DNA from: Candidatus Delongbacteria bacterium
GTDB lineage: Bacteria; CAIWAD01
Length of the DNA: 64,000 bases
Reading direction: 5' to 3'
NCBI GenBank assembly: GCA_020634015.1
Contig: JACKCN010000005.1
Span: 248,001 to 312,000 of the forward strand
Shown: piece after piece, positions 46,109 through 56,500 of the stretch
Layout of the letters: the number at the start of each line of letters is the position of its first letter
How positions within the stretch are numbered: position 1 is the first letter of the stretch
Translations under genes and position numbers: made by a program
Notes under the pieces: model-generated
The model's input: the letters and a program-made list of their open reading frames with translations, nothing else
The model's database searches: none
What the model was told of the DNA's origin: nothing

Positions 46109-47611
46109 TTATAGATCGTAGATGCCCGAATACTTCGATTTGATATAACTCACGAAGGGTGCCGCCTCGAGGGCGCGCCCGGTGATGCGCTGGATCAGCT
46201 CGCTGGCCGTATAACGGCTTCCGTGGCGGTAGACTTGATCCGTCAACCAGTCGCGAAGAGGCAGAAACTGGCCTTGCGCCACTCCGTCGAGGATCGCGGG
46301 CTGCTGCTCGCGCAGGGTGTTGAGAATGCTCACGCCATACAGGTTGCCCAGCGCGTAGGTGGGAAAGTAACCGAAACTGGCGTCGGACCAGTGCATGTCC
46401 TGCATGCAGCCCCGGCTGACCCGGTCGGGCCGGATGCCCAGATACTTTTCCATCCGTTCGTCCCAGGCGGCCGGCAGATCCTTGACCTTCAAAGTGCCCG
46501 AGATCAATTCCAGTTCCAGCTCGAAGCGCAGAAAGATGTGCAGGCTGTAGGTGACCTCGTCGGCCTCGATGCGGATCAGGCTGGGTTCGACCCTGTTGAT
46601 CGCGCGGTAGTACTGCTCCTTCGACACACCTTCCATGTTCTTGGGAAACAGGGCCTTGACCACGGGATACCAATAATTGCAGAAATCGCGGCTGCGACCG
46701 ATCAGGTTTTCCCAGAGGCGGCTCTGGCTCTCGTGGATGCCCAGGCTGGTGCCGCCGGCAAGCATGGTGCGGTCGTAGCGCGGGTCCACATTCTGCTCGT
46801 ACAGCGCGTGGCCGCCCTCATGGATCGTGCCGTAGAGACCGGCCTTGAACTGGTCGGTGTGGATCCGCGTGGTCACTCGCACATCGGGAATGCCGAAGTC
46901 GGTGGTGAAGGGGTGCGGGCTCTCATCCTGGCGGCCGCGGTTGAAATCGTAACCGATTTCTTCCAGTACCTGCATCGTCAGCTGCCACTGGCGATCGCGG
47001 TCCCAATGGGTGAAGAAGAAGCCGTCTTCGACCTGGTCCACCCGGGCGAAGAGACGCTGGCAGAACGGCAGCAGCTCGTCGCGTACCTCAGCGAAGATGC
47101 TGGCCACCTGCGAGGTGAGCATGCCCGGCTCGTACTTGTTCAACAAGGCGTCATAGGGCTGCTCGGGATAGCCCAGATACTCCGCTTCGCGCCGCGACAG
47201 CTCGACCATCTTCTCGAGGTGGGGGCGAAAGCCTTCGAAATCATCCGCGGGCTTGCAGCGTGCCCAGGCGTCAAAGGACATGGAGGTGGCGTCGGACATT
47301 TCCTGCACGAAGGCGGCCGGCAGCTTGACCGACTGATCGTAGTTGCGCCGGATGGCACGCAGCATGGCGGCGTTCTCGTCTTCGGGGGCCTGGCCGGCCT
47401 GACTTTCCGCTTCGGCCAGCAGAGTGCCGATCTCGGGAGCGGTGAACGCTTCATGGGACAGGCGGGACAGAGTGGTCAGCTGACGTGCCCTGGCCGTGAT
47501 GCCGCCCTTGGGCATGTAGGTGTGCTGGTCCCATCCAAGGACGGCGCAGGCACCGTTCAGATCGATGACCGTCGTCAACTTTTCCTTCAGGCGCTCGAGT
47601 GCGGATGACAT
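46109..47611 (-). CDS. Carboxypeptidase Taq (M32) metallopeptidase
   Basis: 500 residues, the normal family length, from the ATG at 47611 with AGGAG seven bases upstream. Marks: LGWDQHTYMPKGG near the N-terminus, DVRVTTRIHTDQF, zinc site HEGGHALYEQ (HExxH), ESQSRLWENLIGRSR and YFPTYALGNLYG. It removes C-terminal residues from peptides with broad specificity in the cytoplasm. The upstream frame runs on to 48022 without a start that fits. Divergent from the SDR at 48007. Confidence 0.95.
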   Translation of the reverse strand: MSSALERLKEKLTTVIDLNGACAVLGWDQHTYMPKGGITARARQLTTLSRLSHEAFTAPEIGTLLAEAESQAGQAPEDENAAMLRAIRRNYDQSVKLPAAFVQEMSDATSMSFDAWARCKPADDFEGFRPHLEKMVELSRREAEYLGYPEQPYDALLNKYEPGMLTSQVASIFAEVRDELLPFCQRLFARVDQVEDGFFFTHWDRDRQWQLTMQVLEEIGYDFNRGRQDESPHPFTTDFGIPDVRVTTRIHTDQFKAGLYGTIHEGGHALYEQNVDPRYDRTMLAGGTSLGIHESQSRLWENLIGRSRDFCNYWYPVVKALFPKNMEGVSKEQYYRAINRVEPSLIRIEADEVTYSLHIFLRFELELELISGTLKVKDLPAAWDERMEKYLGIRPDRVSRGCMQDMHWSDASFGYFPTYALGNLYGVSILNTLREQQPAILDGVAQGQFLPLRDWLTDQVYRHGSRYTASELIQRITGRALEAAPFVSYIKSKYSGIYDL

Positions 47612-48006
47612 GGAAGAACTCCTGTGCTGGATGGCTGCCGGAACGGGATCAGGGGATCCGGGAGGATCGGTCCTGGCTGACGAGGGCTTCCGGCAGGAGC
47701 GACGTCGGCAGGGCAGCAGCCAGTCCGGGCTGCAAACGGCTGACCCTCGGGTCGGCAAAGCAGGATCTGCGGGGTGGTCGACCGGCTGCCGAAGTTCGGA
47801 TGGCAGACTTCCACAGGCCGAATTAGTAAATAAATCCGGCCCGATTCCCCAAGCGAAGGCCACTCGATGCGCCCTGGCGCTTGCCCTGTCCCTGTTGCGG
47901 AGTCTGGCCCCCCGGTTACCACCCGCTTGTTTCCTGAGGTCGGAGAGCCGTTCTTTCCTGTCTCGATTCCGACCCGGACCCGTCCCCGTCTCATCCTGGA
48001 GAGGCC
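47612..48006. other. Divergent promoter region, nothing else seen
   Basis: 395 bp between the divergent M32 and SDR genes. It contains an AT-rich patch near 47820-47840 (TTAGTAAATAAATCC) that could be promoter sequence, and GGAGAGG just before the ATG at 48007. No gene recognised. Confidence 0.4.
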
Positions 48007-48786
48007 ATGAGCCTGAATTCACAGAATGCCTTGATCACCGGCGCCAGTTCCGGCATCGGTATGGAAATCGCCCGACAGCTGGCGCCCCGGGTGGCCCGAC
48101 TGGTTCTGTCGGGGCGACGGCGCGAACCCCTGGAGGCACTCGTCGGGGAGCTGGAGTCCCGGCACGCCTGTCGCGTGCTCCCGATGGTCGTGGACCTGCG
48201 CGATCGTGACGCCACGCTTGCCGCCCTCGCTGGACTGCCTGTGGAATTCCGCCCCCTGACCGTGCTGGTGAACAATGCCGGGCTGGCTCTGGGTTTTGAT
48301 GCACTGCAGGACACGAACCCGGAGGAGAGTGACACGGTGTTCGATACCAACGTGCGTGCCGTGCTCACCATGTGCCGCGCCCTGGTGCCCGGCATGCTGG
48401 AGGCCGGGCAGGGGCACGTGCTGAATCTGGGGTCCATCGCGGGGCGCCAGGCCTACAAGGGCGGCAGCATCTACTGTGCCACCAAGGCGGCCGTGCTCAG
48501 CCTGACCCGCACCCTGCAGATCGAACTGGCCGACACTCCCGTGCGGGTCAGCACCATTGATCCCGGCATGGTGCAGACCGACTTTTCCCTGGTTCGCTTC
48601 CGGGGCGACGACCAGCGCGCCGCTGCCGTGTACCAGAATGTTCAGCCACTGACTCCGCGGGATGTGGCCGAAGCGGCGGTCTGGGCTCTCGACCGGCCCG
48701 CACACGTCCAGATCGCGGAAATGGTGATGTACCCCACCTGCCAGGGGTCGGCTCACACGATTCATCGGGGAGACTGGCGCTCATGA
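48007..48786 (+). CDS. Short-chain dehydrogenase, YdfG-like
   Basis: 259 residues, GGAGAGG upstream. TGASSGIG cofactor motif, SGRRREPL for NADP preference, VNNAGLALG, and catalytic LNLGSIAGR with IYCATKAAV. The pattern and length match NADP-dependent 3-hydroxy acid/serine dehydrogenases such as YdfG. The C-terminal VQIAEMVMYPTCQ is also typical of that group. The stop overlaps the next start by four bases, so it is coupled to the RNA methyltransferase, a pairing without obvious pathway meaning. Confidence 0.9.
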   Translation: MSLNSQNALITGASSGIGMEIARQLAPRVARLVLSGRRREPLEALVGELESRHACRVLPMVVDLRDRDATLAALAGLPVEFRPLTVLVNNAGLALGFDALQDTNPEESDTVFDTNVRAVLTMCRALVPGMLEAGQGHVLNLGSIAGRQAYKGGSIYCATKAAVLSLTRTLQIELADTPVRVSTIDPGMVQTDFSLVRFRGDDQRAAAVYQNVQPLTPRDVAEAAVWALDRPAHVQIAEMVMYPTCQGSAHTIHRGDWRS

Positions 48787-50219
48787 ATTCCACTCCTCCC
48801 GGATCGGGCCGGCGGCCCCCAGGATCCGACAGGCCCGATCGCCCCTCCCGCCCCGATCGTCCGGGTCGGCCCGCAGGACGCAGTGATGGGCGCTCCGGCT
48901 CACGCCCCGCGGATCGCGGCTCCCGCAAGGGCACATCACGGCGTGATGGCAGCCGCAAGCCCGGTCCGCCTCCGGCTCCCGAAGCCGGAACCTCGGCCTT
49001 CGTGTTGCATCAATTGAAGGCCGTGGATGCGGCCGTGCGTGCCGGACACCGCTCGGACCGCACCCTCTCGCGCATTTTCCAGGAGCACTCGCTGCCCCCC
49101 GATCAGCGACGTCGCCTGCTGCGCCTGTCGCAGGCCTGGTTCCGCTGGTCGGGCGTGATGCCCGCCGACATGGAATTCAGCGAAAGGCTCTGCTGGTGCG
49201 CCGCGATGGAAGGGTTGCCCCTTCCCGGGCACAAGCCCCGCGGACTGACCCAGCCCGAATGGAACTCGTGGACCCTGCCTCCCGTGAGCCGTCGTCTGGA
49301 CTGGCTGGGTCTGCAGCTGATGGAGTTGCGGGGCATCCGGGCGGAATCTCTGTTGCCCGCGTGGATCACGGAAGCTCTGCCCACCGATCGCGATCGGCAC
49401 GCACTGGCCGAAGCGCTGCTGATGCCGCCGGGACTCTGGATCCGCTCCCGCGTGGATGTGCATGCCCTGCGTGCCGGGCTGGAAGCCCACGTGGAAGTAC
49501 TGCGCATGCACCCAGATCTCAAGGGCTGCTGGGCGGTGCGCAGCGAGGCGGATCTCTATTACATGGAATCCTACCAGCGCGGCGATTTCGTGATTCAGGA
49601 TCCGGCCAGCCAGGCCATCGGGCTGCTCTGCGGAGCCCTGCCCGGCGAGCGCTGGTGGGACATGTGCGCGGGTGCGGGCGGCAAGACCCTGCAGCTCTGT
49701 GATTCAATGGGCGGCAAGGGAGTCGTGATTGCCACCGATACCCATGAACAGCGGCTGAAGGAGTTGCGTCGCCGACTGGCCCTGGCGGGTCGGCACAATC
49801 TGGAAGTACATCTCTGGACGGGCGACCGTCCGCCCAAGGGCCCCGCCTTCGACGGCGTGCTCGTGGATGCGCCATGTTCCAACAGCGGCACCTTGCGCCG
49901 CAACCCGGATCTCTGGCGCCGCGAAGGAATCCAGCTGGACGAGCTGCGGGAACTGCAATCCCGTTTGCTGAACCTGGCCGCACCCCGGGTGAAACCGGGT
50001 GGTCGCCTGGTTTACGCCACCTGCAGTCTGCTGCCCTGCGAGAACGAGGAAGTGGTGGCGCTGTTCAGGCAGCGTTTCCCCGAGTTCAAGCCGGTCAGTC
50101 TGCAGGATCCGCTGGATGGGCGCGGGGAGAGTCAGGGCGCGATTCGCTTCGACCCCGAAGTTGGGGACCACGACGGCACCTTCGTGGCGGTTCTGCGCAA
50201 GGATGAGGCTGCCGACTGA
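48783..50219 (+). CDS. RsmB/NOP family RNA cytosine-C5 methyltransferase
   Basis: 478 residues. First 75 are low-complexity Arg/Pro/Gly/Asp (repeated RPDRP-type units), likely disordered and RNA-binding. Next a NusB-like helical region, then the methyltransferase: SAM motif MCAGAGGKTLQL, ATDTHEQRLKEL, LVDAPCSNSGTLRRNPD with the PC catalytic motif, and LVYATCSLLPCENEE with the TC nucleophile motif. Members methylate C5 of cytosine in rRNA or tRNA; the exact site cannot be told. Starts within the stop of the SDR gene. Confidence 0.92.
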   Translation: MNSTPPGSGRRPPGSDRPDRPSRPDRPGRPAGRSDGRSGSRPADRGSRKGTSRRDGSRKPGPPPAPEAGTSAFVLHQLKAVDAAVRAGHRSDRTLSRIFQEHSLPPDQRRRLLRLSQAWFRWSGVMPADMEFSERLCWCAAMEGLPLPGHKPRGLTQPEWNSWTLPPVSRRLDWLGLQLMELRGIRAESLLPAWITEALPTDRDRHALAEALLMPPGLWIRSRVDVHALRAGLEAHVEVLRMHPDLKGCWAVRSEADLYYMESYQRGDFVIQDPASQAIGLLCGALPGERWWDMCAGAGGKTLQLCDSMGGKGVVIATDTHEQRLKELRRRLALAGRHNLEVHLWTGDRPPKGPAFDGVLVDAPCSNSGTLRRNPDLWRREGIQLDELRELQSRLLNLAAPRVKPGGRLVYATCSLLPCENEEVVALFRQRFPEFKPVSLQDPLDGRGESQGAIRFDPEVGDHDGTFVAVLRKDEAAD

Positions 50220-50225
50220 TCGCTA

Positions 50226-50912
50226 TCAGGCGTTTCTGCCTGCGGAATCCGCGCCAGGGGTCTGCCGATTGCGAAGCTGGGTACCTGTTTGCTGCAGAAA
50301 TACCAGGGTTGCCAGAATTCCCGAGAACGGGACCAGCAGGCAATTGGCCAGCAGAACCGGCATCAGGGTTTCCAGGCTGGATCCTTCTTCCGACAGGACG
50401 CGTTGCAGCAGGGGCAGGCTCACAAGTGCATCCACGGCGGCGAGCAGCACTTCCAGCACGAAGACGGCCAGAAAGGCCGGCATCACCAGAGCCTGGCTGC
50501 CTTTCAATGATTCGCTCAGGGTCTCGCCCCGCAGGATCATCCAGGGCACCACGCAGAACCAGATCGTTGAAATCAGCAGTCCGGGAATCACCAGCAGCAT
50601 GTAACCCGCCAGACTGATCAGGCCGGTCAACAATGACAGCAGCATCAGTGGGCCCATCATGCGGGATCCTCCCAGGAACTCGGCGGTCCCCGGTCGCTGT
50701 CCCGCTTCCACCGAGACGGTGGCGAGCGCCAGACCGGCGAACAGCGGGCCCTGGAGCGCGGTGAAGATCATCACGCCAGGGATGCTGGCCAGACTGCAGA
50801 GCAGGTTCAGACCGGTGATGAAGACCCCGAAGAGCAGAAAGCGCCAGGGCTCTTCCCGCCAGACCGCGAACGCTTCCTTGAGCAGGAGAGTGACAAGGAT
50901 GTGCGAAGGCAT
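50226..50912 (-). CDS. Polytopic membrane protein
   Basis: 228 residues; GGAG precedes the ATG. About five or six hydrophobic segments, including FLLFGVFITGLNLLCSLASI, GLISLAGYMLLVIPGLLIST and FLAVFVLEVLLAAVDALVSL. The phrase VIPGLLISTIWFCVVPWMIL is common in small integral proteins related to DUF975/GlpQ-membrane-domain families. No catalytic motif. Convergent with the methyltransferase, divergent from yggS. Confidence 0.78.
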   Translation of the reverse strand: MPSHILVTLLLKEAFAVWREEPWRFLLFGVFITGLNLLCSLASIPGVMIFTALQGPLFAGLALATVSVEAGQRPGTAEFLGGSRMMGPLMLLSLLTGLISLAGYMLLVIPGLLISTIWFCVVPWMILRGETLSESLKGSQALVMPAFLAVFVLEVLLAAVDALVSLPLLQRVLSEEGSSLETLMPVLLANCLLVPFSGILATLVFLQQTGTQLRNRQTPGADSAGRNA

Positions 50913-51028
50913 GCCGCTCCGGTTCGTTGATTTTGATGAGTGACGGGTGCTGCTCGGCCAAAAGTGTCGGGGCCGACTTTCACAGGAATCATCATATATT
51001 AAAAAGTTTATTGAAACGGGGCTTTGGA

Positions 51029-51727
51029 ATGCGTGCTGCCGCCAGTGATGTCAGTGCCAGACTGGCGGAAATCGACCAGCGGATCGCCCAGGCCCTGCAA
51101 CGTTCGGGCCGCAGCCAGACGGTACAGGTGATTGGTGTCACCAAGTACCTCGACGCCCCGGAGATGGTTGAGTTGCGCTCAGCGGGTATCCGGATCTTTG
51201 CCGAGAACCGGGTCCAGGTCGCCCTGAGCAAGCTGGAGTGGTTTCAGGAACAGGCCCCCGGGATCTCGCCGGAAGCCTGGCACTTCATCGGGCATCTGCA
51301 GCGCAACAAACTGTCCCGCGTGATGGGGCGATTCCAGTTGATCCACAGCGTGGACAGCCTTTCCCTGCTGGAAAGTCTGTCCCGCCATTGTCAGGAACAG
51401 CAGCTTGGCCAGAATGTCCTGCTGCAGGTGAACATTTCGGGCGAAGCCTCCAAGGGCGGCTTCACTGCCCAGGAGCTGGATGGGCTGTCCGTCACCCGGT
51501 TCGAAGCCGAAGGCATCCGGGTTCTGGGCCTGATGGGCATGGCGGCCGAGGCCGACGAGTCCACGGTGCGCAGCAGTTTTCGTCTGCTGCGAACTCTGCG
51601 GGACCGACTGCAGGATCGCCTGGGGCGGCCCCTGCCCGAGCTGTCGATGGGCATGAGTGGCGATTTCGAGATCGCGGTCGAGGAGGGAGCCAGTCTGCTG
51701 CGCATCGGCAGCCTGCTGTATTCATAA
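51029..51727 (+). CDS. yggS: PLP homeostasis protein, YggS/PROSC family
   Basis: 232 residues from the ATG at 51029. Alanine-racemase-like TIM barrel: VIGVTKYLDAPEMV has the PLP lysine, FAENRVQ, WHFIGHLQRNKL, IHSVDSLSL, LLQVNISGE, GLMGMA and LSMGMSGDFEIAVEEG. The protein binds PLP and keeps its free level and amino acid balance in order; it has no known enzyme activity. It starts a same-strand run (yggS, yggT, divIVA), an order common in bacteria. Confidence 0.95.
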   Translation: MRAAASDVSARLAEIDQRIAQALQRSGRSQTVQVIGVTKYLDAPEMVELRSAGIRIFAENRVQVALSKLEWFQEQAPGISPEAWHFIGHLQRNKLSRVMGRFQLIHSVDSLSLLESLSRHCQEQQLGQNVLLQVNISGEASKGGFTAQELDGLSVTRFEAEGIRVLGLMGMAAEADESTVRSSFRLLRTLRDRLQDRLGRPLPELSMGMSGDFEIAVEEGASLLRIGSLLYS

Positions 51728-51761
51728 CCGGTGGCAGCATCGGGAAATGCCGGGAGGGGGC

Positions 51762-52031
51762 ATGTCGTTCATCGAAATGTTCGTGCACAATGCAGCACAG
51801 GCCTACGTCCTGATCATCATCGCGGCGGTGGTGTGTCACTGGATGAACCTTGGCCCTGAAAACCGGTTCGTGGAACTGATCTACCGCGCCACCGAGCCCC
51901 TCTTCGGTGCCATCCGGAAGTTCGTCTCCAGTTACACTCCCGCACTGGATCAGCTGGGAATCGACCTGACCCCGATGTGGGCCATCTTCCTGGTACTGAT
52001 CACCCGTCGCGTGCTGATCTGGATTCTCTAG
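51762..52031 (+). CDS. yggT: YggT family membrane protein
   Basis: 89 residues; GGGAGGGGG precedes the ATG at 51762. Two hydrophobic helices (AYVLIIIAAVVCHWM; MWAIFLVLITRRVLIWIL) around a short segment with YRATEPLFGAIRKFV, as in the one-repeat form of the family. Context after yggS and before divIVA is classic. Role thought to be in osmotic stress or cell division envelope matters; not settled. Confidence 0.88.
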   Translation: MSFIEMFVHNAAQAYVLIIIAAVVCHWMNLGPENRFVELIYRATEPLFGAIRKFVSSYTPALDQLGIDLTPMWAIFLVLITRRVLIWIL

Positions 52032-52083
52032 CGGGCGCGACAACCGAAAACCAGGCAGACCCTTTGGACTCCCGGGAGGCAGC

Positions 52084-52701
52084 GTGAGACTGAACGCCAA
52101 CGACATTCGAAACTTCTCCTTCCGCAAGGTGATGCGCGGACTCGACCCCGAAGAAGTGCAGGCATTTCTGGATACGGTGGCCGAGCAGACCGGCCAGCGC
52201 GAGGGCGAACTGGCGGAATCCCGCGCCCGCATCGAGGACCTGGAGCAGCAGTTGCTCAATTACCGGTCCATGGAGAACGGGTTGCGTGACACGCTGATCG
52301 CGGTACAGAATTCCAGTCAGGAAACCCGCGAACACGCCCAGCGCGAGGCGGAACTGATTCTCAAACAGGCCGAACTGGATGCGTCGCGCATCAGCGCCGA
52401 TGCCCGGGAACGCCTGTCCAGTCTGCGCAGCGACCTGCACATGCTGGAAGAACAGCGCACTTCCTTCGTGACGCGCTTGCGCGCCCTGCTGAAAGGTCAG
52501 ATCGACCTGCTGGAGGTTCTGGCGGCAGTGCGGGTCGAAGAGCGCCCGCTGGAACGCAAGGTCGACCGTGTGGCACCGGCGGCCCTGGCCGACCCTGCCC
52601 CGGCCATCGAGGAAACCCCGGCAATGCCATCCACGGGTGGTACGGTCAGGGAAAACGAGCTGAAAGCCGATCCAGAGCGGAGTTCGCATGACCACGTCTG
52701 A
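52084..52701 (+). CDS. divIVA: DivIVA domain protein
   Basis: 205 residues from a GTG start (52084) with GGGAGG upstream. The N-terminus RLNANDIRNFSFRKVMRGLD, then PEEVQAFLDTVAEQ is the DivIVA domain, followed by long coiled coil to about residue 150 and a Pro/Ala/Glu-rich end. DivIVA proteins bind curved membrane at poles or division sites. The end overlaps the next gene by 14 bases, so translation is coupled. Confidence 0.9.
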   Translation: MRLNANDIRNFSFRKVMRGLDPEEVQAFLDTVAEQTGQREGELAESRARIEDLEQQLLNYRSMENGLRDTLIAVQNSSQETREHAQREAELILKQAELDASRISADARERLSSLRSDLHMLEEQRTSFVTRLRALLKGQIDLLEVLAAVRVEERPLERKVDRVAPAALADPAPAIEETPAMPSTGGTVRENELKADPERSSHDHV

Positions 52702-53530
52702 GCAGATGGCCCGCATCGACGAGGCCACCGCACATATCCGCTCGATCACGGGCGCGGCCCCCTTCGCTGCGGGCATCATTCTGGGCACTGGGTTGGGCGG
52801 TCTGGTAGGCCAACTGCACATCGATGCGGAGATGGACTACGCCAGCATCCCCCACTTTCCGCTGTCCACCGTGGAAAGCCACCACGGACGACTGCTCGCC
52901 GGAACGCTGCGCGGGCGCCGCGTCCTGGTCATGCAGGGACGCTTCCATTACTACGAAGGTTACAGCATGCAGCAGTTGACCTTCCCGGTGCGCGTGATGC
53001 ACCGGCTGGGCATCGATACCCTGCTGGCCTCCAATGCCTGCGGTTGCGTGAATCCGCAGTACCGCGCCGGCGAGTTGATGATCATGGAAGACCACATCAA
53101 CCTGCTGGGCGACAATCCCCTGATCGGGCCGAACCTGGACGAGCTGGGCGTGCGTTTTCCCGACATGAGTGCGCCCTACGATCGCGAGCTGATCGAGCTG
53201 GCCTCGGCACTGGCGCTGGAACACAAGGTGCCGGTCCAGAAGGGCGTTTACGTGGCGGTGGCCGGCCCAAACCTTGAAACCCGGGCCGAGTACCGTTTCC
53301 TGCGTACGATCGGAGCCGACGTGGTGGGCATGAGCACGGTGCCCGAGTGCATCGTGGCCCGACACATGAACATGCGGGTCTTCGGGATGTCCGTGATCAC
53401 GGACGAGTGTTTTCCCGAGGCGCTCAAGGAAGTGGCCCTGGACGAGATCCTGGCCATCGCCGGCAAGGCCGAACCGGGCATGACCCGACTGTTGGCCGCA
53501 CTGGTGGAAGCACTGCCAGCACGAACCTGA
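52688..53530 (+). CDS. punA: Purine nucleoside phosphorylase (trimeric type)
   Basis: 280 residues. Phosphate and purine site motifs of the PNP/MTAP family: LGTGLGGLV, VESHHGRLLAGTL, MQGRFHYYEGYSMQQLTFPV, LLASNACGCVNP, YVAVAGPNLETRAEYRFLR and VGMSTVPECIVARHM. It cleaves purine ribonucleosides with phosphate, giving base plus ribose-1-phosphate, for salvage. Overlaps divIVA by 14 bases and is 16 bases before ileS. Confidence 0.95.
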   Translation: MTTSEQMARIDEATAHIRSITGAAPFAAGIILGTGLGGLVGQLHIDAEMDYASIPHFPLSTVESHHGRLLAGTLRGRRVLVMQGRFHYYEGYSMQQLTFPVRVMHRLGIDTLLASNACGCVNPQYRAGELMIMEDHINLLGDNPLIGPNLDELGVRFPDMSAPYDRELIELASALALEHKVPVQKGVYVAVAGPNLETRAEYRFLRTIGADVVGMSTVPECIVARHMNMRVFGMSVITDECFPEALKEVALDEILAIAGKAEPGMTRLLAALVEALPART

Positions 53531-53546
53531 AGAATGTGAGACATCT

Positions 53547-56500
53547 GTGAGTCGCTATATCCCCGCCGAGGGCCAGGCAGATTTTCCCGCCCTTGAAAAC
53601 CAGATCCTGGACTGGTGGTCCGCGGAGCGCATCTTCGAGAAATCGATCGAACAGCGCAGCGAAGGGCCGGACTGGGTCTTCTACGACGGCCCTCCCGGCA
53701 CCAACGGCAAGCCGCACATCGGGCACATGCTGCAGAGTTCGCTCAAGGATCTCTGGCCGCGCTACAAGACCATGCAGGGCTTCCGTGTGCTGCGCAAGGC
53801 CGGCTGGGATACCCACGGCCTGCCGGTGGAGCTGAAGGCCGAACGCGAGCTGGGCATCGAGGACAAGAGCCAGATCCCGGCCTACGGCGTCGAGAAGTTC
53901 ATGGAGTACTGTCGCTCCACCGTGTTCCGATTCAAGGGCGACTGGGAGCAGAGCATCCGCCGCATCGGGCGTTTCCTGGACCTCAGCGACCCCTACGCCA
54001 CCCTGACCAACGACTACATCCAGAGCGATTGGTGGGTGATCCGCCAGATCTGGGACAAGGGCCTGCTGTACCGTGACTTCCGGATCATGCCCTACTGTGC
54101 GCGTTGCGGCACCACGCTCTCCAGTTTCGAGGTGGCCCAGGGCTACCAGGATGTGATGGACCTGACCCTGACCGCTCGTTTTCCCGTGGTCGGGCTTGAG
54201 CGAACCTATTTCCTGGCCTGGACGACCACGCCCTGGACGCTGATCGGCAACACGGCGCTGGCGCTCAATCCCGAGCTGGACTATGTGTTCGTCGAGGTCG
54301 ACGGCGATACTCTGATCCTGGCCCGCGAGCTGGTGGAGAGTGTGCTCGACGGGCATGCCTTCCGTCTGGTGAAGACCGTCAAGGGACGCGAGCTGGACGG
54401 CATGGCCTACACGCCCCTCTGGGATTTCTTCGCGGGACCCGACACCGAGGGCCGTGTGCCCCATCACGCTCTGATGGGTGATTTCGTGACCGCCGAAGAC
54501 GGCACCGGCATCGTGCATCTGGCGCTGTATGGTGAAGACGATTACCGGATGATCAAGCGGGACAATCTGCCCCGCATCCAGCATGTGGACGAAACCGGTC
54601 ACTTCATCGAGGGCTGTGGTCCGTATACGGGACGCTATTTCAAGGCTGATGGCCTGGATCTTGAGATCCTCAAGGACCTGCAGTCCCGCGGTCTGCTGCA
54701 GCACAAGCACAAGCACACCCACAGTTATCCGCACTGCTACAAGTGCGAGAATCCGCTGATGTACTTCGCACGCACCAGCTGGTTCATCCGCACCTCCGCC
54801 GTTCGCGAGCAACTGCTGGCGGCCAACGCCGAAATCAACTGGTACCCCGGTTACATCAAGGACGGGCGCTTCGGCAACTGGCTTGAAAACAACATCGACT
54901 GGGGCGTGAGCCGGGACCGCTACTGGGGCAGCCCGATGCCCATCTGGAGCTGTGCCTGCGGCAAGCAACTCTGCGTGGCCAGCAAGGCCGAACTGCAGCA
55001 GTATGTGTCACAGCCGATGGATCAGGAGCTGGACCTGCACGCGCCCTGGATCGACTACGTTGAGGTGAGCTGCCCCGACTGCAGCGCACGCATGACGCGC
55101 GAACCCTATCTGCTGGATTGCTGGTTCAATGCGGGCCTGATGCCCTGGGGGCAATTCGGCTATCCGGCCAAACCCGGCAGCGAAGCCCTGTTCGAGAACC
55201 AGTACCCGGCGGACTTCATCTGCGAGGGACTGGATCAGACCCGCGGCTGGTTCTACACCTTGCTGGCGCTGTCCACGATTCTCACCGGCCGCAGCAGTTT
55301 TCGCAATGTGATCTGCACGGGTCTGATCGCGGACAAGGACGGTCGCAAGATGTCCAAGACCCTGGGCAACGTGGTGGACCCGGGCGAGCTCTTCGAGCGT
55401 TTCGGGGCCGACGCGGTGCGCTGGACATTCTACAACAGCCACCCCTGGGGTCAGAAGCGCTACAGCGATGACCTGGTGCGGGACGCGGTGCGCGACATCG
55501 TGATTCCCTACTGGAACATCTACAGCTTCTTCGTGACCTACGCCAACATCGAGGACTGGACCTTTGACGGCCAGCCCGGCCAGCTTTCCGAGCTGGATCG
55601 CTGGATCCGCAGCGCCAGCGTGCGTGTGATCGGACAGGTGGAGCAGGCCCTCGAGGGGTATGATGTCTACACGGCCAGCACGGCCCTGCTGGCCTACATC
55701 GAGGATCTCAGCAACTGGTACATCCGTCGCAGCCGTACCCGGTTCTGGAAGAGCGAGGATGGTGCCGACAAACAGGCCGCATTCAGTACTCTCTACCGCT
55801 GCATCCGGGACCTGACGCTGATCCTGGCACCGTTCCTGCCCTTCGTCACCGAGACCGTGTATCAGCGACTGATCCGGCGCGCCGAGCCCGGGCTTCCCGA
55901 ATCCGTGCATCTCTGTCGTTGGCCGGACGTGTCACACGAACAGCGCGACGAGGTGCTTGAGAGCGAGATGAGTCTGGTCACTCACGCGGTCAATCTGGGC
56001 CGCAGCCTGCGCTCGCGACACAACATCAAGACCCGCCAGCCCCTGCGCAAGATGCTGCTGGTGGTGGGGCGCGAGAGCGATGATGCCTTCGTGCACCGCA
56101 TGGAAGGCCTGATCCGCGAAGAGCTGAATGTGCGGCAGGTGGAAATCAGTCGCCGCGAGGAAGACCTGGTGCACCTGTCAGTCAAGGCCAACTATCGCGA
56201 GCTGGGGCGATTCTTCGCCAAGCGCATGCCCGAGGCGGCCGCGATCATCGCCGACTGGGGCATGAGTGAAATCGAAACCCTGGAGGCGGGCGGCACGATT
56301 GATGTGCTGGGCGTGGCGGTGGGTCTCGAGGGTATCGCGATCCAGCGCGAGGAGCGCGAGGGACTGATCGTGATCACCGAGCAGGGCTTCACCGTGGCAC
56401 TGGACACGGAGCTGGACGAGGATCTGCTGCAGGAAGGTCTGGCGCGCGAATTGGTGAATCGGATCCAGACCCTGCGCAAGGAGAGCGAGCTGGATGTGAC

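Noticed and set aside
53424..54968. Antisense open frame of about 514 codons in ileS
   Set aside because: ileS is complete and certain; the opposite frame is a GC-skew shadow.
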